In this document: piece by piece, positions 1-8,099 of the stretch
Layout of the letters: each line of letters starts with the position of its first letter
How positions within the stretch are numbered: position 1 is the first letter of the stretch
DNA from: DASZTV01 sp035548125
Lineage (GTDB): Bacteria > Actinomycetota > Actinomycetes > JAFAQI01
Reading direction: 5' to 3'
Assembly (NCBI GenBank): GCA_035548125.1
Contig: DASZTV010000029.1
Span: forward strand, 1-59,304
DNA: 59,304 bases
Notes under the pieces: generated by a model
What the model saw: only the letters and a program-made list of their open reading frames with translations
Told to the model about the DNA's origin: nothing
The model's database searches: none
Position numbers and translations under genes: made by a program

Positions 1-27
1 CGCCGCCTTCTGAGTTTGTTAAGAGTT

Positions 28-46
28 CCGGTGCCCCTGGCGCCGG
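28..46. repeat. Small GC-rich hairpin upstream of ligC
   Basis: CCGGTGCC (28-35) pairs with GGCGCCGG (39-46) across a 3-base loop, with one G-U pair. A second small repeat, GAAG/CTTC, follows at 47-55. No T-run follows, so a terminator for a gene left of the window is only a guess. Confidence 0.25.
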
Positions 47-77
47 GAAGTCTTCACAAAGTGGTGGAATCGGCCGA

Positions 78-1115
78 GTGAAGCTTCCCGTCATGCCGCC
101 CGTGTCCCCGATGCTGGCGAAGGCAGTCCCGGAGATCCCGACCGGAGACTTCCTGTACGAACCCAAGTGGGACGGCTTCCGGTCGATCATCTTCCGCGAC
201 GGTGACCAGGTTGAGATCGGCTCCCGCAACGAGAAACCCATGACGCGCTACTTCCCGGAGGTCGTCGACGCCGTCAAGGCGGCCCTTCCCGACAAGTGCG
301 TGGTGGACGGCGAGATCGCGGTGCCGCAGAACGGCCGGCTGGAGTTCGAGACGCTGCAGCAGCGGATCCACCCGGCCGAGTCCCGAGTGCGCAAGCTCGC
401 GGCAGAGACGCCCGCTCACTTCATCGCCTTCGACCTGCTCGCGGTCGGCGACGAGTCGCTCATGGAGACGCCGTTCGGCGAGCGGCGCGACCGGCTGCAG
501 CAGGTACTGACGCCGACCTCCGACGTACACCTCACTCCCGGCACCCGCGACCCGGAGGAGGCGACGTCGTGGTTCACCGACTTCGAGGGCGCCGGGCTCG
601 ACGGCATCGTGGCGAAGGGCCTCGAGCTCGGCTACCTGCCGGACAAGCGGGTGATGTTCAAGATCAAGCACGCGCGTACGGCCGACTGCGTGCTCGCGGG
701 TTTCCGATGGCACAAGAGCGGGCCGGTGATCGGGTCGCTGATCCTCGGGCTGTACGAAGGCGACCAGCTGCGGCACGTCGGCGTCGCGGCGTCGTTTCCG
801 ATGAAGCGCCGCGAGGAGCTGGTTGAGGAACTGGCGCCGCTGCGCAAGAACGCCGAGAAGGACCATCCGTGGCTCGGCAACGAGTGGGGACCCGGCGGCA
901 CACCCAACCGATGGAACGCCGGCAAGGACATGAGCTTCGAGCCGCTCCGACCCGAGTGGGTGGTGGAGGTGGCCTACGACCAGATGGAGGGCCACCGGTT
1001 CCGCCACACCGCGCAGTTTCGCCACTGGCGCAAGGACCGCGAGCCGAAGTCCTGCACCTACGACCAGCTCGAGCGGCCGCTGATCTGCTCGATCGAGGAC
1101 GTCTTCGGCGCCTGA
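78..1115 (+). CDS. ligC: ATP-dependent DNA ligase C (LigC-type)
   Basis: This is a 345-residue ATP-dependent DNA ligase. It seals nicks through a lysyl-AMP intermediate. The adenylation motif KWDGF begins at Lys30, and motif IV-like DGIVAK and the FKIKH motif lie in the middle, followed by a C-terminal OB domain. The length matches stand-alone mycobacterial LigC rather than multidomain LigD. The start is GTG with no Shine-Dalgarno sequence; a TGGAAT box seven bases upstream may give a leaderless mRNA. A primase-polymerase of the Prim-PolC type lies 1.4 kb away on the opposite strand. In Mycobacterium smegmatis LigC and Prim-PolC are reported to cooperate in base-excision repair, and the same role is inferred here. 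No Ku gene is in the window, so a role in end joining is not supported. Confidence 0.93.
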   Translation: MKLPVMPPVSPMLAKAVPEIPTGDFLYEPKWDGFRSIIFRDGDQVEIGSRNEKPMTRYFPEVVDAVKAALPDKCVVDGEIAVPQNGRLEFETLQQRIHPAESRVRKLAAETPAHFIAFDLLAVGDESLMETPFGERRDRLQQVLTPTSDVHLTPGTRDPEEATSWFTDFEGAGLDGIVAKGLELGYLPDKRVMFKIKHARTADCVLAGFRWHKSGPVIGSLILGLYEGDQLRHVGVAASFPMKRREELVEELAPLRKNAEKDHPWLGNEWGPGGTPNRWNAGKDMSFEPLRPEWVVEVAYDQMEGHRFRHTAQFRHWRKDREPKSCTYDQLERPLICSIEDVFGA

Positions 1116-1162
1116 CCGGAGCCTGTTCAGGCCGCGTTCAGGTTCCGGCGGTTGAGTAATCA

Positions 1163-1251
1163 GGGCAGGGCGCACTCGCCGGTGAAGCTACCGATCCGGC
1201 TCGTCCGACCCCTCCCCCCGGAGGTCGGACCCGGTGAGTGCGTCCTTGCCC
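1163..1251. repeat. Nested inverted repeat between convergent genes
   Basis: The outer arms (1163-1182 and 1231-1251) can pair over about 20 bases with two G-U pairs and one bulge. An inner perfect 8-bp stem pairs GTCCGACC (1203-1210) with GGTCGGAC (1223-1230). It fills the gap between the end of ligC (+) and the stop of the small membrane gene (-) three bases away. A bidirectional terminator or processing structure is the likely role, although no T-run is present. Confidence 0.5.
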
Positions 1252-1253
1252 AA

Positions 1254-1406
1254 TCAGCCCAGAACCGCCAAGAGCACGATCGCGGCGATCACGAGCACGA
1301 TCCCGACTACCGCCGGCAGCGGGATGAACTCGCGCTTCGCGGCTTGTTTGGACTCGGCAACCGACGGGCTCGGCAGCCGGTGCGGATCGGTCTTCGAGTC
1401 AGGCAT
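1254..1406 (-). CDS. Small single-pass membrane protein, 50 residues
   Basis: This unrecognised 50-residue protein has a polar N-terminal half rich in Ser, Pro and Lys and one C-terminal membrane helix (about residues 29-49, starting LPAVVGIVLVIAA) that runs almost to the end. Its ATG overlaps the stop of the preceding hydrophobic-protein gene by eight bases, so the two are probably translated together. The predicted topology is N-in with the tail in the membrane, resembling a small tail-anchored protein. Support is the tight overlap, the clean membrane helix and the stop codon placed just before the large inverted repeat. No function is assigned. Confidence 0.6.
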   Translation of the reverse strand: MPDSKTDPHRLPSPSVAESKQAAKREFIPLPAVVGIVLVIAAIVLLAVLG

Positions 1407-1530
1407 GCCGGGTGAGGGCATGGGCCACGGCGATCACGACCGCCACGATCAGGCCCCACCACAACACGTGGGCGACGAATCCGAGTCCGCCGAAGACGAG
1501 CAACAGCAGCAACGCGAGTACGAGCAACAT
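1399..1530 (-). CDS. Small hydrophobic protein, 43 residues
   Basis: This 43-residue protein is almost wholly hydrophobic: a leucine-rich first helix, a short GGLGF break, then a second helix containing LWWGLIVAVV. It resembles the short 'hydrophobic protein' entries common in actinomycetes, typically 40-55 residues with a central WW. An excellent Shine-Dalgarno sequence, GGAGG, lies five bases before the ATG. It is the first gene of a two-gene unit with the 50-residue membrane protein. A possible stress-sigma promoter lies about 57 bases upstream. The function is unknown. Confidence 0.7.
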   Translation of the reverse strand: MLLVLALLLLLVFGGLGFVAHVLWWGLIVAVVIAVAHALTRHA

Positions 1531-1587
1531 GGTGACCTCCTGGGTCCGGTCTGTCTGCCCGATAGATCACCAGCGGAGGCGTTGTGC

Positions 1588-1614
1588 AAACCCGGGCGCG
1601 ACAACCCCGAAAAC
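1588..1614 (-). promoter_or_regulatory. Possible SigF/SigB-type promoter for the small hydrophobic gene
   Basis: On the minus strand GTTT (1611-1614) is followed after 17 bases by GGGTTT (1588-1593). This resembles the GTTT-N15-17-GGGTAT stress-sigma promoter of actinobacteria with one mismatch in the -10 box. It would give a leader of roughly 50 bases. Confidence 0.3.
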
Positions 1615-1663
1615 CCGATCGCCGACGACCTAAACCTCGAGACGTGCCAGTCACCCGAAGGCG

Positions 1664-2515
1664 CTACCTGGTGACCCGGTAGTGCCCCGTCTTGGCGCGC
1701 ACGTTGCCTGCGACGTCGGTCGCGACCGCCACCCACTTCACCTTGGTCACCCCGTGGTGGTGCGAGACCGCCTTGCGGATCGTGCAGCGCGCGACCCCCG
1801 ACAGCGCATCCGCGGCGTAGCAGGTCAGGGGACGTCGGTGCCGGTACGTCGCGCCGTTGGCGGCGCCGCTGACCCGAAGCTTCGGCGGCACCTGGTCGAT
1901 GTTGATGTGCGACACCTTCACCGAGGCGGTGCGACCGGCCGAGTCGGTGATCATCGCGGTCACCGACTGGCCGCCCTGGTTCTTCGTCAACAGGACCGGC
2001 TCGGGACAGTCGTCGGGCGAGAACGGCACCGATCCGGCAGTACAGGTGAAGTTCACCAGCACGGGCCGCGAGTACCACCCGTGGTGCTTCGGCACGGCGC
2101 TGACCACCTGCGCGGTGATCCTCGGGGGCTGAGAGACCTGGTCGGTCACGGTTTCGGTCAGCGTGCCGGTCGTCGCCCCTGCCGTCTCACATCCCGAGTA
2201 CGACGCGGTGATCAGGTGGTTTCCCACGGACAGCCCCGTGACCGGCCCGAGCGCATAACTGCCGCCCGTGCCCCCACTCGGGATCCCTGCGGCAGGCGGC
2301 GCACCGTCGATCAACCAGGTCACCGTTCCGCAGGCGGGCGCGGGCTGTAGCGCCGCCAGGAAGCTGGGAGACCCGTCACGCGGCGCGGGATTCTCATTCG
2401 AGATCAGCGTCAGCGTCGGCGCGCTGACGGCGGCCTGGGCGGCGGTTGCAGTGCCCGCCGCCGAGAATGCCATGCCACACACCGCGGCCACGATCCCAAC
2501 GATCCGCATGTTCAT
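1664..2515 (-). CDS. Secreted Ig-like protein
   Basis: This 283-residue exported protein has an N-terminal signal peptide (about residues 1-29, ending ATAAQAA). Next come an Ig-like domain (about 30-125) with a GTVTWLIDG strand and a GNHLITASYSG motif typical of bacterial Ig/Big repeats, and a second beta-rich region (about 130-283) that starts DQVPPKLRVSG, as in surface-protein Ig repeats. Several spaced cysteines suggest disulfides. No catalytic motif is seen, so adhesion or cell-wall binding is only inferred. The ATG overlaps the stop of the upstream primase-polymerase gene as ATGA, which couples a secreted protein to a DNA repair enzyme, an odd pairing. ATG at 2509 is an alternative start. 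Confidence 0.75.
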   Translation of the reverse strand: MNMRIVGIVAAVCGMAFSAAGTATAAQAAVSAPTLTLISNENPAPRDGSPSFLAALQPAPACGTVTWLIDGAPPAAGIPSGGTGGSYALGPVTGLSVGNHLITASYSGCETAGATTGTLTETVTDQVSQPPRITAQVVSAVPKHHGWYSRPVLVNFTCTAGSVPFSPDDCPEPVLLTKNQGGQSVTAMITDSAGRTASVKVSHINIDQVPPKLRVSGAANGATYRHRRPLTCYAADALSGVARCTIRKAVSHHHGVTKVKWVAVATDVAGNVRAKTGHYRVTR

Positions 2516-3546
2516 CCCTTCGGCCAGTTGGCGGGGTTCTTCTTGCTGGGCTGTACCCGCGGCGGCTCGCCCGGCATCTTCGGATAGTTCGGCGGATACG
2601 GCGCGTCGCCCAGACCGTGGTCACTTTCGTCGCGATCCGCCCACTCGAGCAGGGGTTCGATGCCGAACACCGCATCGTCGATTCCCGCATGCACGTCGCC
2701 GAGCTTTGCGAACCGCTTCGGCATCGTGTAGATGTCGAAGTCCTGAGTCTCGACGTCAGGAAGCTCGTCCCAGGTGACCGGAGCTGATGCCGGCGCGTGC
2801 GCGAAGCCGCGCAGCGAGTAGGCCGCCGCGATCGTGCGGTCTTTCGCGTTCTGGTTGAAGTCGACGAAGATGCGCTCGCCGCGCTCTTCCTTCCACCAGG
2901 CGGTCGTCACCCGGTCCGGCGCCCGCCGCTCCACCTCGCGCGCGAACGCCAGCGCCGCCCGGCGTACCTCTCGGAAGCCGTAGTCGGGCTTGATCCGCAC
3001 GTAGATGTGCACGCCTCGGTTGCCCGACGTCTTCGGCCAGCCGACCGCACCGAGCTCATCCAGAACCTCGTGCACGATGCCGGCGACCTTCTTCGCGTCA
3101 TCGAAGTCGGTGCCCGGCTGCGGGTCCAGGTCGATCCGGAGCTCGTCCGGCATCTCAACCGCAGCGCAGCGGGTGTGCCACGGGTGGAACTCGACGGTCG
3201 ACATCTGCACGGCCCACGCGACCGCGCCCAGCTCCGTCACGCACAGCTCGTCGGCGGTACGTCCGGACGGGAAGGAGACCTCTGCGGTCCGGATCCAGTC
3301 GGGCGCGCCCTTCGGGATCCGCTTCTGGTAGATCTTCTCGCCCTCGACGCCCTGCACTCCCTCCGGATAGCGGTGCAGCATGCACGGCCGCTCGTAGAGG
3401 GCGCGGACGATGCCCTCGCCCACGGACACGTAGTAGTTGAGGACGTCGAGCTTCGTCGCGCCGATCGCCGGAAAGTACACGCGATCAGGGTTGGTGACCT
3501 TGACCGTGCGCCCTTCCACCTCGACTTCGACAAACGGGGAAGCCAC
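2512..3546 (-). CDS. Stand-alone LigD-type primase-polymerase (Prim-PolC-like)
   Basis: This 344-residue archaeo-eukaryotic primase-fold polymerase corresponds to the polymerase domain of LigD without ligase or nuclease domains. The family inserts nucleotides, often ribonucleotides, at short gaps. Visible motifs are the catalytic DLD pair (Asp139 and Asp141, in RIDLDPQPG), the nucleotide-binding SGNRGVHIYV segment with its histidine, and the third acidic residue in IFVDFNQN (about Asp229). The start is taken as GTG at 3546 because GGGGAGG lies five bases before it; GTG at 3552 or 3564 is possible. LigC is nearby, as for mycobacterial Prim-PolC, so short-patch gap filling with LigC is the best guess. 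It overlaps the secreted Ig-like gene by four bases. Confidence 0.9.
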   Translation of the reverse strand: MASPFVEVEVEGRTVKVTNPDRVYFPAIGATKLDVLNYYVSVGEGIVRALYERPCMLHRYPEGVQGVEGEKIYQKRIPKGAPDWIRTAEVSFPSGRTADELCVTELGAVAWAVQMSTVEFHPWHTRCAAVEMPDELRIDLDPQPGTDFDDAKKVAGIVHEVLDELGAVGWPKTSGNRGVHIYVRIKPDYGFREVRRAALAFAREVERRAPDRVTTAWWKEERGERIFVDFNQNAKDRTIAAAYSLRGFAHAPASAPVTWDELPDVETQDFDIYTMPKRFAKLGDVHAGIDDAVFGIEPLLEWADRDESDHGLGDAPYPPNYPKMPGEPPRVQPSKKNPANWPKG

Positions 3547-3632
3547 GTCCACCTCCCCACCCACCGCCCTTTGGCGGTGTCGGCTCCGCCGACGCTCCTA
3601 CTTCGAACGTACCTCCGTGACACCATCAGAGA

Positions 3633-4034
3633 GTGAGTTACACAGTCGAGAAGTCAGACGATGAATGGCGTGCAGAACTATCGCCGGACGAGTACGCCGT
3701 GCTCCGCAAGGCGGCCACCGAGCGCCCCGGCACCGGTCCGCTGCTGCACGAGCACCGCGCCGGCATCTTCAGATGCCGGGCGTGCGGCAACGAGCTGTTC
3801 CAGAGCGACACGAAGTTCGAGTCGGGCAGCGGCTGGCCGTCCTTCTACGACCCGATGAACTCCGACGCGGTCGAGCTGGTCGACGACAGCTCTCACGGCA
3901 TGCGGCGGACGGAGGTGCGCTGCAAGCGCTGCGGGTCCCATCTCGGCCACGTCTTCGACGACGCGCCGCAGACGCCGACCGGTGAGCGCTACTGCATGAA
4001 CTCGATGAGCCTCACCTTCGACCCGGCCAAGTGA
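3633..4034 (+). CDS. msrB: Peptide-methionine (R)-S-oxide reductase MsrB
   Basis: This 133-residue enzyme reduces methionine-R-sulfoxide in oxidised proteins. Two zinc-binding CxxC pairs are present (Cys48/Cys51 and Cys97/Cys100), together with the SGSGWPSF and GHVFDD signatures. The catalytic cysteine is Cys121 in RYCMNS. Length and motif order are standard for a full MsrB. The start is GTG; a CACCAT box six bases upstream suggests a leaderless transcript. The stop overlaps the next gene as GTGA, so the acetyltransferase is probably co-expressed. The protein is cytosolic. Confidence 0.96.
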   Translation: MSYTVEKSDDEWRAELSPDEYAVLRKAATERPGTGPLLHEHRAGIFRCRACGNELFQSDTKFESGSGWPSFYDPMNSDAVELVDDSSHGMRRTEVRCKRCGSHLGHVFDDAPQTPTGERYCMNSMSLTFDPAK

Positions 4035-4627
4035 CCGTCCGGCAGGCAGCGCGGGACGACGCGGCGCTGCTCGGCGAGATCCTGGCCGACGCGTTCGCCG
4101 AAGATCCCGTCTTCGAGTGGCTCATCGACCCGAGCCACAAGCGGCGCGACCAGCGGATGCGCACGTTCTTCACGAGCATGGCCCGGACCTACCTGCGACA
4201 GGGCAAGCCGTGCTTCATCGCCGGGGACGGTTCAGCTGCCGCGATGTGGGCGGCACCCGGCAAGTGGGCCTTCCCGATGTCCGAGATGGCGATCGAAGCA
4301 GCGCCGCAGGCCGCCGCGTTCGGGCGCCGGCTGCAACGCGCGCTGCGCACCCAGCTGCAGGTGGAGAGCCTGCACCCGAAGGACCCGAAGCACTGGTACC
4401 TCGGCTATCTCGGCGCACAGCGCGCCAACCAAGGGCAAGGTCTCGGCAGCGAGCTGCTGCGCACCCAGCTGGCCGAGGTCGACGCCGCGGGCCTACCCGC
4501 GTACCTCGAGTCCTCCAACGAGCGCAACGTCCCGCTCTACGAACGCCACGGCTTCAAGGTCACGAGCGAGACCAAGGCGCTGGGCAAGGGCCCGATGATC
4601 TACCTGATGTGGCGGGACCCGGCTTAG
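4031..4627 (+). CDS. GNAT-family N-acetyltransferase
   Basis: This 198-residue acetyltransferase of the GNAT fold has its acetyl-CoA-binding region around residues 135-150 (QRANQGQGLGSELL) and a C-terminal YERHGFKV strand typical of the fold. The N-terminal half contains a substrate-side region rich in aromatic residues. The substrate cannot be read from the sequence. It starts with GTG overlapping the msrB stop by four bases. Its own stop overlaps the stop of the convergent hemQ (the shared tetranucleotide is TTAG), so there is no room for an intrinsic terminator. Confidence 0.85.
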   Translation: MTVRQAARDDAALLGEILADAFAEDPVFEWLIDPSHKRRDQRMRTFFTSMARTYLRQGKPCFIAGDGSAAAMWAAPGKWAFPMSEMAIEAAPQAAAFGRRLQRALRTQLQVESLHPKDPKHWYLGYLGAQRANQGQGLGSELLRTQLAEVDAAGLPAYLESSNERNVPLYERHGFKVTSETKALGKGPMIYLMWRDPA

Positions 4628-5334
4628 GGCAGCGCCGCGACCAGGTCCGCCGCCGACTTCCGCGCACCCGGGAAGAACGGAATCTCCAGACGGGTGTGCC
4701 GCCGCGCCGTCGCGGCACGCAGGTCGCGCATCAGGTCGACGATGCGGTGCATCTCGTCGGCCTCGAAGGCGAGCACCCACTCGTAGTCACCCAGTGCGAA
4801 CGACGCCACGGTGTTGGCACGCACATCCGGATACGTGCGCGCCATCTTGCCGTGCTCAGCGAGCATGAACCGCCGCTCCTCGTCGGGCAGCAGGTACCAC
4901 TCGTAGGACCGGTTGAACGGGTAGACGCTGACGTAGCGCTTCGGCTCCTCACCCGCGAGGTACGCCGGGACGTGGCTCTTGTTGAACTCCGCCGGCCGGT
5001 GCAGCGCCATCGCGGACCACACCGGGTCGCAGCTGCGGCCGAGGTCGCTCCCCCGGAACCGGGAGTACGCCTCCTGCAGGTCGTCGGACGTCGGCGCCAC
5101 CCACCACACCATCAGGTCCGCGTCGGCGCGGAAGCCGCTGACGTCGTACAGCCCGCGGGTGACGACGCCCTTGCCGGCCAGCTGCTCGAGCAGCTCGTCG
5201 AGGTCCCGCGTCACCGCTTCGCGACCATCCGCGGGGAGCCGGTCACGCACCTTGAAGACCGACCACATGGTGTAGCTGATGACCTCGTTGAGGTCGCGCG
5301 CCCGTTTGCCTGCCGACTGGTTCTGGGAGGACAT
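4624..5334 (-). CDS. hemQ: Coproheme decarboxylase HemQ (ChdC)
   Basis: This 236-residue protein of the chlorite-dismutase-like family converts Fe-coproporphyrin III to haem b with hydrogen peroxide, the last step of the coproporphyrin-dependent pathway. The redox tyrosine is Tyr138 in VYPFNR and the proximal haem histidine is His161 in LAEHGK. They are 23 residues apart, the spacing expected for the actinobacterial type. The conserved LGDYEW segment is also present. The ATG at 5334 is preferred over longer in-frame extensions; GACAAT lies six bases upstream. It lies downstream of hemE-hemG but is separated from them by a lipoprotein gene on the other strand. Ferrochelatase (CpfC) is not in the window. 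Confidence 0.93.
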   Translation of the reverse strand: MSSQNQSAGKRARDLNEVISYTMWSVFKVRDRLPADGREAVTRDLDELLEQLAGKGVVTRGLYDVSGFRADADLMVWWVAPTSDDLQEAYSRFRGSDLGRSCDPVWSAMALHRPAEFNKSHVPAYLAGEEPKRYVSVYPFNRSYEWYLLPDEERRFMLAEHGKMARTYPDVRANTVASFALGDYEWVLAFEADEMHRIVDLMRDLRAATARRHTRLEIPFFPGARKSAADLVAALP

Positions 5335-5368
5335 GCGTCCATTGTCTCCCTCGGGGCAAACTTCCCGC
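5335..5368. promoter_or_regulatory. 34-bp divergent promoter region hemQ / lipoprotein
   Basis: Only 34 bases separate the start codons of hemQ (-) and the lipoprotein (+). Minus-strand GACAAT (5341-5346) lies six bases from the hemQ ATG, and plus-strand CAAACT (5357-5362) lies six bases from the lipoprotein ATG. Any -35 elements must fall inside the opposite gene. Both mRNAs are predicted to be leaderless or nearly so. Confidence 0.4.
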
Positions 5369-6742
5369 ATGCGACGCCGTGCCTGGTTGGCTGCCCTCCC
5401 CGTTCTCACCGTCCTCGCCAGCTGTTCTGCGCCGAGCGTCGGCCAGGCGGTCAGCCCCGACGTCAACCCGGGCGTCATCCGCGCCGACGACGGCGGCAAG
5501 GCGACCTTCACCGACTGGCCGGGCTATCACCGCAGCAACGACCGTGCCGGCAGAGCCGCGGGCCCGATCAAGGGCCACCTGCACAAGGCCTGGAGCCGGC
5601 ACCTGGACGGCGCGGTCTACGGCGAGCCGTTGCTCGTCCGCGGCACGCTGATCGCCGCCACGGAGAACGACTCGGTCTACGGCCTGAACCCCCGCACCGG
5701 GAAGCAGCGGTGGCGGACCCATCTGGGCACGCCGCAGAACCAGGCGCAGCTGCCGTGCGGCGACATCGACCCGCTCGGCATCACCGGAACGCCGGCCTAC
5801 GACGCCCATACCGGTTCGGTGTTCGTCGTGGCCGAGACCTCCGGCGGCCACCACACGCTGTGGGCCCTGAACGCCGCGAACGGCCATCGGCGCTGGCACC
5901 GCTCCACCGACGTGCTCCCGGGCCGCAACCGCAGCGCCGAGCAGCAACGCTCCGCGCTGCTGGTCACCCGCGGCCGGATCATCACTTCGTATGGCGGGCT
6001 CGCCGGCGACTGCGACAACTACGTCGGCTACGTCACCTCGACCGCGACCAACGGCAAGGGGACGACCACCCACTACGCAGTACCGACCGCGCGTGAGGCC
6101 GGGATGTGGTCACCCGCGGGACCGATCGTCGGCAAGAACGGCAACATCTACGTGGCCAGCGGCAACGGCGCCGAGCTACACGGCAAGTGGGACCTCAGCG
6201 ACTCGGTGACGGAGCTGACGCCCAAGGCGCTGCACCGCGTGGCCGTCTACGCGCCGTCGACGTGGCAGTCGGACAACCTTCAGGACCTCGATCTCGGCTC
6301 GTCCTCGCCGGTCGCGGTCAACGGCCACATCGTGATCGCCGGCAAGCGCGGCGTGGTCTACCTGCTGAAGCCCTCGCTCGGCGGGATCGGCGCCGAGTTG
6401 GCGACGGCGTCCGGATGCCGGGCGTTCGGCGGCGCCGCCCGCGCGGGCCACGTCGTCGTCATGCCGTGCATGGGAGGCATCAGAGCGCTGACGGTCGGCG
6501 CGAGCAGCCTGAGCTGGAAGTGGACCGCGTCGGGCAGCTACGGCTCACCGGTCACCGCGGGCAAGCGGCTGTTCGTCGCCGACCGCAACAGCGGCGCGCT
6601 GAAGGTGCTCTCGCTCGCCACCGGCAAGGTGCTGTCCAGCCACCCCGCCGGCGCGCTCACGCACTTCCCGTCCGAGGTGGTGGCCGGCAACCACGTGTTC
6701 GTACCGACCCTGTCGGGAATCACGGCGTTCCGCGGCTCCTGA
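5369..6742 (+). CDS. PQQ-repeat (beta-propeller) lipoprotein
   Basis: This 457-residue surface lipoprotein has an Arg-rich N-region and a lipobox ending LASC, with lipidation predicted at Cys19. The remainder reads as a PQQ-binding-like beta-propeller: repeated blades of the form GTLIAATEND..VYGLNPRTGKQRWR, and later SGALKVLSLATGKVL. No enzyme active site is visible, so a scaffold or binding role outside the membrane is more likely than a quinoprotein dehydrogenase. The start at 5369 is chosen because the signal peptide begins there (MRRRAWLAALP). Its 3' end overlaps hemG on the opposite strand by 23 bases. The gene sits inside the haem gene cluster in reverse orientation. Confidence 0.8.
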   Translation: MRRRAWLAALPVLTVLASCSAPSVGQAVSPDVNPGVIRADDGGKATFTDWPGYHRSNDRAGRAAGPIKGHLHKAWSRHLDGAVYGEPLLVRGTLIAATENDSVYGLNPRTGKQRWRTHLGTPQNQAQLPCGDIDPLGITGTPAYDAHTGSVFVVAETSGGHHTLWALNAANGHRRWHRSTDVLPGRNRSAEQQRSALLVTRGRIITSYGGLAGDCDNYVGYVTSTATNGKGTTTHYAVPTAREAGMWSPAGPIVGKNGNIYVASGNGAELHGKWDLSDSVTELTPKALHRVAVYAPSTWQSDNLQDLDLGSSSPVAVNGHIVIAGKRGVVYLLKPSLGGIGAELATASGCRAFGGAARAGHVVVMPCMGGIRALTVGASSLSWKWTASGSYGSPVTAGKRLFVADRNSGALKVLSLATGKVLSSHPAGALTHFPSEVVAGNHVFVPTLSGITAFRGS

Positions 6743-8099
6743 GGTACGCCGTCACGCTCGCCGCCGCCTGGCGAGCGGTCCCGATGCACGCCGGGATGCC
6801 GACGCCGTCGTACGCCGCGCCACACACCGCTAGTCCGGGGACCGCCTCGACCGCACCGCGGATCCGCGCCACCCGCTCGAGGTGGCCGACCGCGTACTGC
6901 GGCAGCGCACCGCCCCAACGGCTGACGCGGGCGTCGATCGGGACTCCGGTGAACCCGGCGTACGTCGTCAGCTCGGTCACGGCTGCGGCGACCAGATCTG
7001 AGTCGTCTCGCTGCAGGTCGCTGACGTCGCCGAAGCGCCCGATCGAGCAGCGCACGACCGCGACATCCCCGGACAGGTGCGCCCACTTTGCCGATGACAG
7101 GGTGACGGCCTTCACCGGCCGTCCGTAGACCGCAGGTACCAGGTAGCCGCTGCCTGTTGCGCCGGCCGCGACGTCCGCGGCGCGCCACGCGGTCGTGACG
7201 ATCGCCATGCTGGCCGACTCAACGCCGGACAGCTCCGCCGCAGCGGCCGGCATGACCGGCGAGAGCAACCGAGCCGCAGGGCTCGCCGGGACCGCGAGCA
7301 CCACCGCCTCGGTCTCGACACTCTGCTCGTCGATGGTCGGGCCGTGCATGACGCGCCAGCCGTCCGCCGTGCGTTCCAGGCCGCGCACGGCACGACCGGT
7401 GACGATCGTGCCGCCCGACCGCTCGATCGCCGACGCCAACGCGGCCGGCAGCGTCCCGAGACCGGAGCGCAGCGTGGCGAAGATCGGTTCATCCGAAACC
7501 GGGACCTCGGCCACCGCGCGCCGCGCCGCGCTCAGCGCGGACCGGTCGTCGCGGGGCAGCTGCGGCAACGTGGCGGCGAGCGAGAGCTCGTCGGCGCGAC
7601 CGGCGTAGACCCCGCCCAGCAGCGGGTCGACCAGCCGGTCGACAACCGCGCGGCCGAGCCGTTTCGTGAGCCAGTGCCCGACCGACACGTCGCCGTCCGG
7701 CGCGCCGCCCGGCAGCCAGGAGTCGGCACGGACCCGGGCCACCTCGGCGGCGGAGAGCACCCCGCGAAGCGCGCCCGGCTCGCTCGGCACGCCCATCACG
7801 GTGCGGGCCGGCATCGGCCGCAACCGGCCGCGAGCCCACACCGACGCCGTGCTCGCCGCCGGCGACACCAGGTGATCGCTCAGCCCGAGTCGTGCGATCA
7901 GCTCGAGACCTTCGGGGCGGCGCCGCACGAGCGCCTCGGCACCTTCGTCGACGGCTACCCCGCCGACCTCGGACACCCGCAGCTTGCCGCCGACCGCGCG
8001 TCCCGCGTCGATCAACGTGACGGCGATCCCGGCGGAGGCAAGCTCGTACGCCGCCGCCAGTCCGGCGATCCCGCCGCCGACGACTACTGCCGCCGTCAT
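6720..8099 (-). CDS. hemG: Coproporphyrinogen/protoporphyrinogen III oxidase (HemG/HemY, CgoX-type)
   Basis: This 459-residue FAD enzyme oxidises the porphyrinogen ring. The N-terminal dinucleotide motif is VVVGGGIAGLAAAYEL, followed by GGKLR, and the C-terminal FAD-binding end contains CGAAYDGVGIPACI. Length is standard for oxygen-dependent HemY-type oxidases. Since HemQ is encoded nearby, the substrate is inferred to be coproporphyrinogen III. The ATG overlaps the hemE stop as ATGA, so hemE-hemG form one unit. Some databases call this gene hemY or cgoX. The final 23 bases overlap the convergent lipoprotein gene. Confidence 0.92.
   Translation of the reverse strand: MTAAVVVGGGIAGLAAAYELASAGIAVTLIDAGRAVGGKLRVSEVGGVAVDEGAEALVRRRPEGLELIARLGLSDHLVSPAASTASVWARGRLRPMPARTVMGVPSEPGALRGVLSAAEVARVRADSWLPGGAPDGDVSVGHWLTKRLGRAVVDRLVDPLLGGVYAGRADELSLAATLPQLPRDDRSALSAARRAVAEVPVSDEPIFATLRSGLGTLPAALASAIERSGGTIVTGRAVRGLERTADGWRVMHGPTIDEQSVETEAVVLAVPASPAARLLSPVMPAAAAELSGVESASMAIVTTAWRAADVAAGATGSGYLVPAVYGRPVKAVTLSSAKWAHLSGDVAVVRCSIGRFGDVSDLQRDDSDLVAAAVTELTTYAGFTGVPIDARVSRWGGALPQYAVGHLERVARIRGAVEAVPGLAVCGAAYDGVGIPACIGTARQAAASVTAYLRSRGTP

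Noticed and set aside
4117..6096. 659-codon + strand frame across the acetyltransferase, hemQ and the lipoprotein
   Set aside because: Crosses three real genes out of frame and has no start context or domain.
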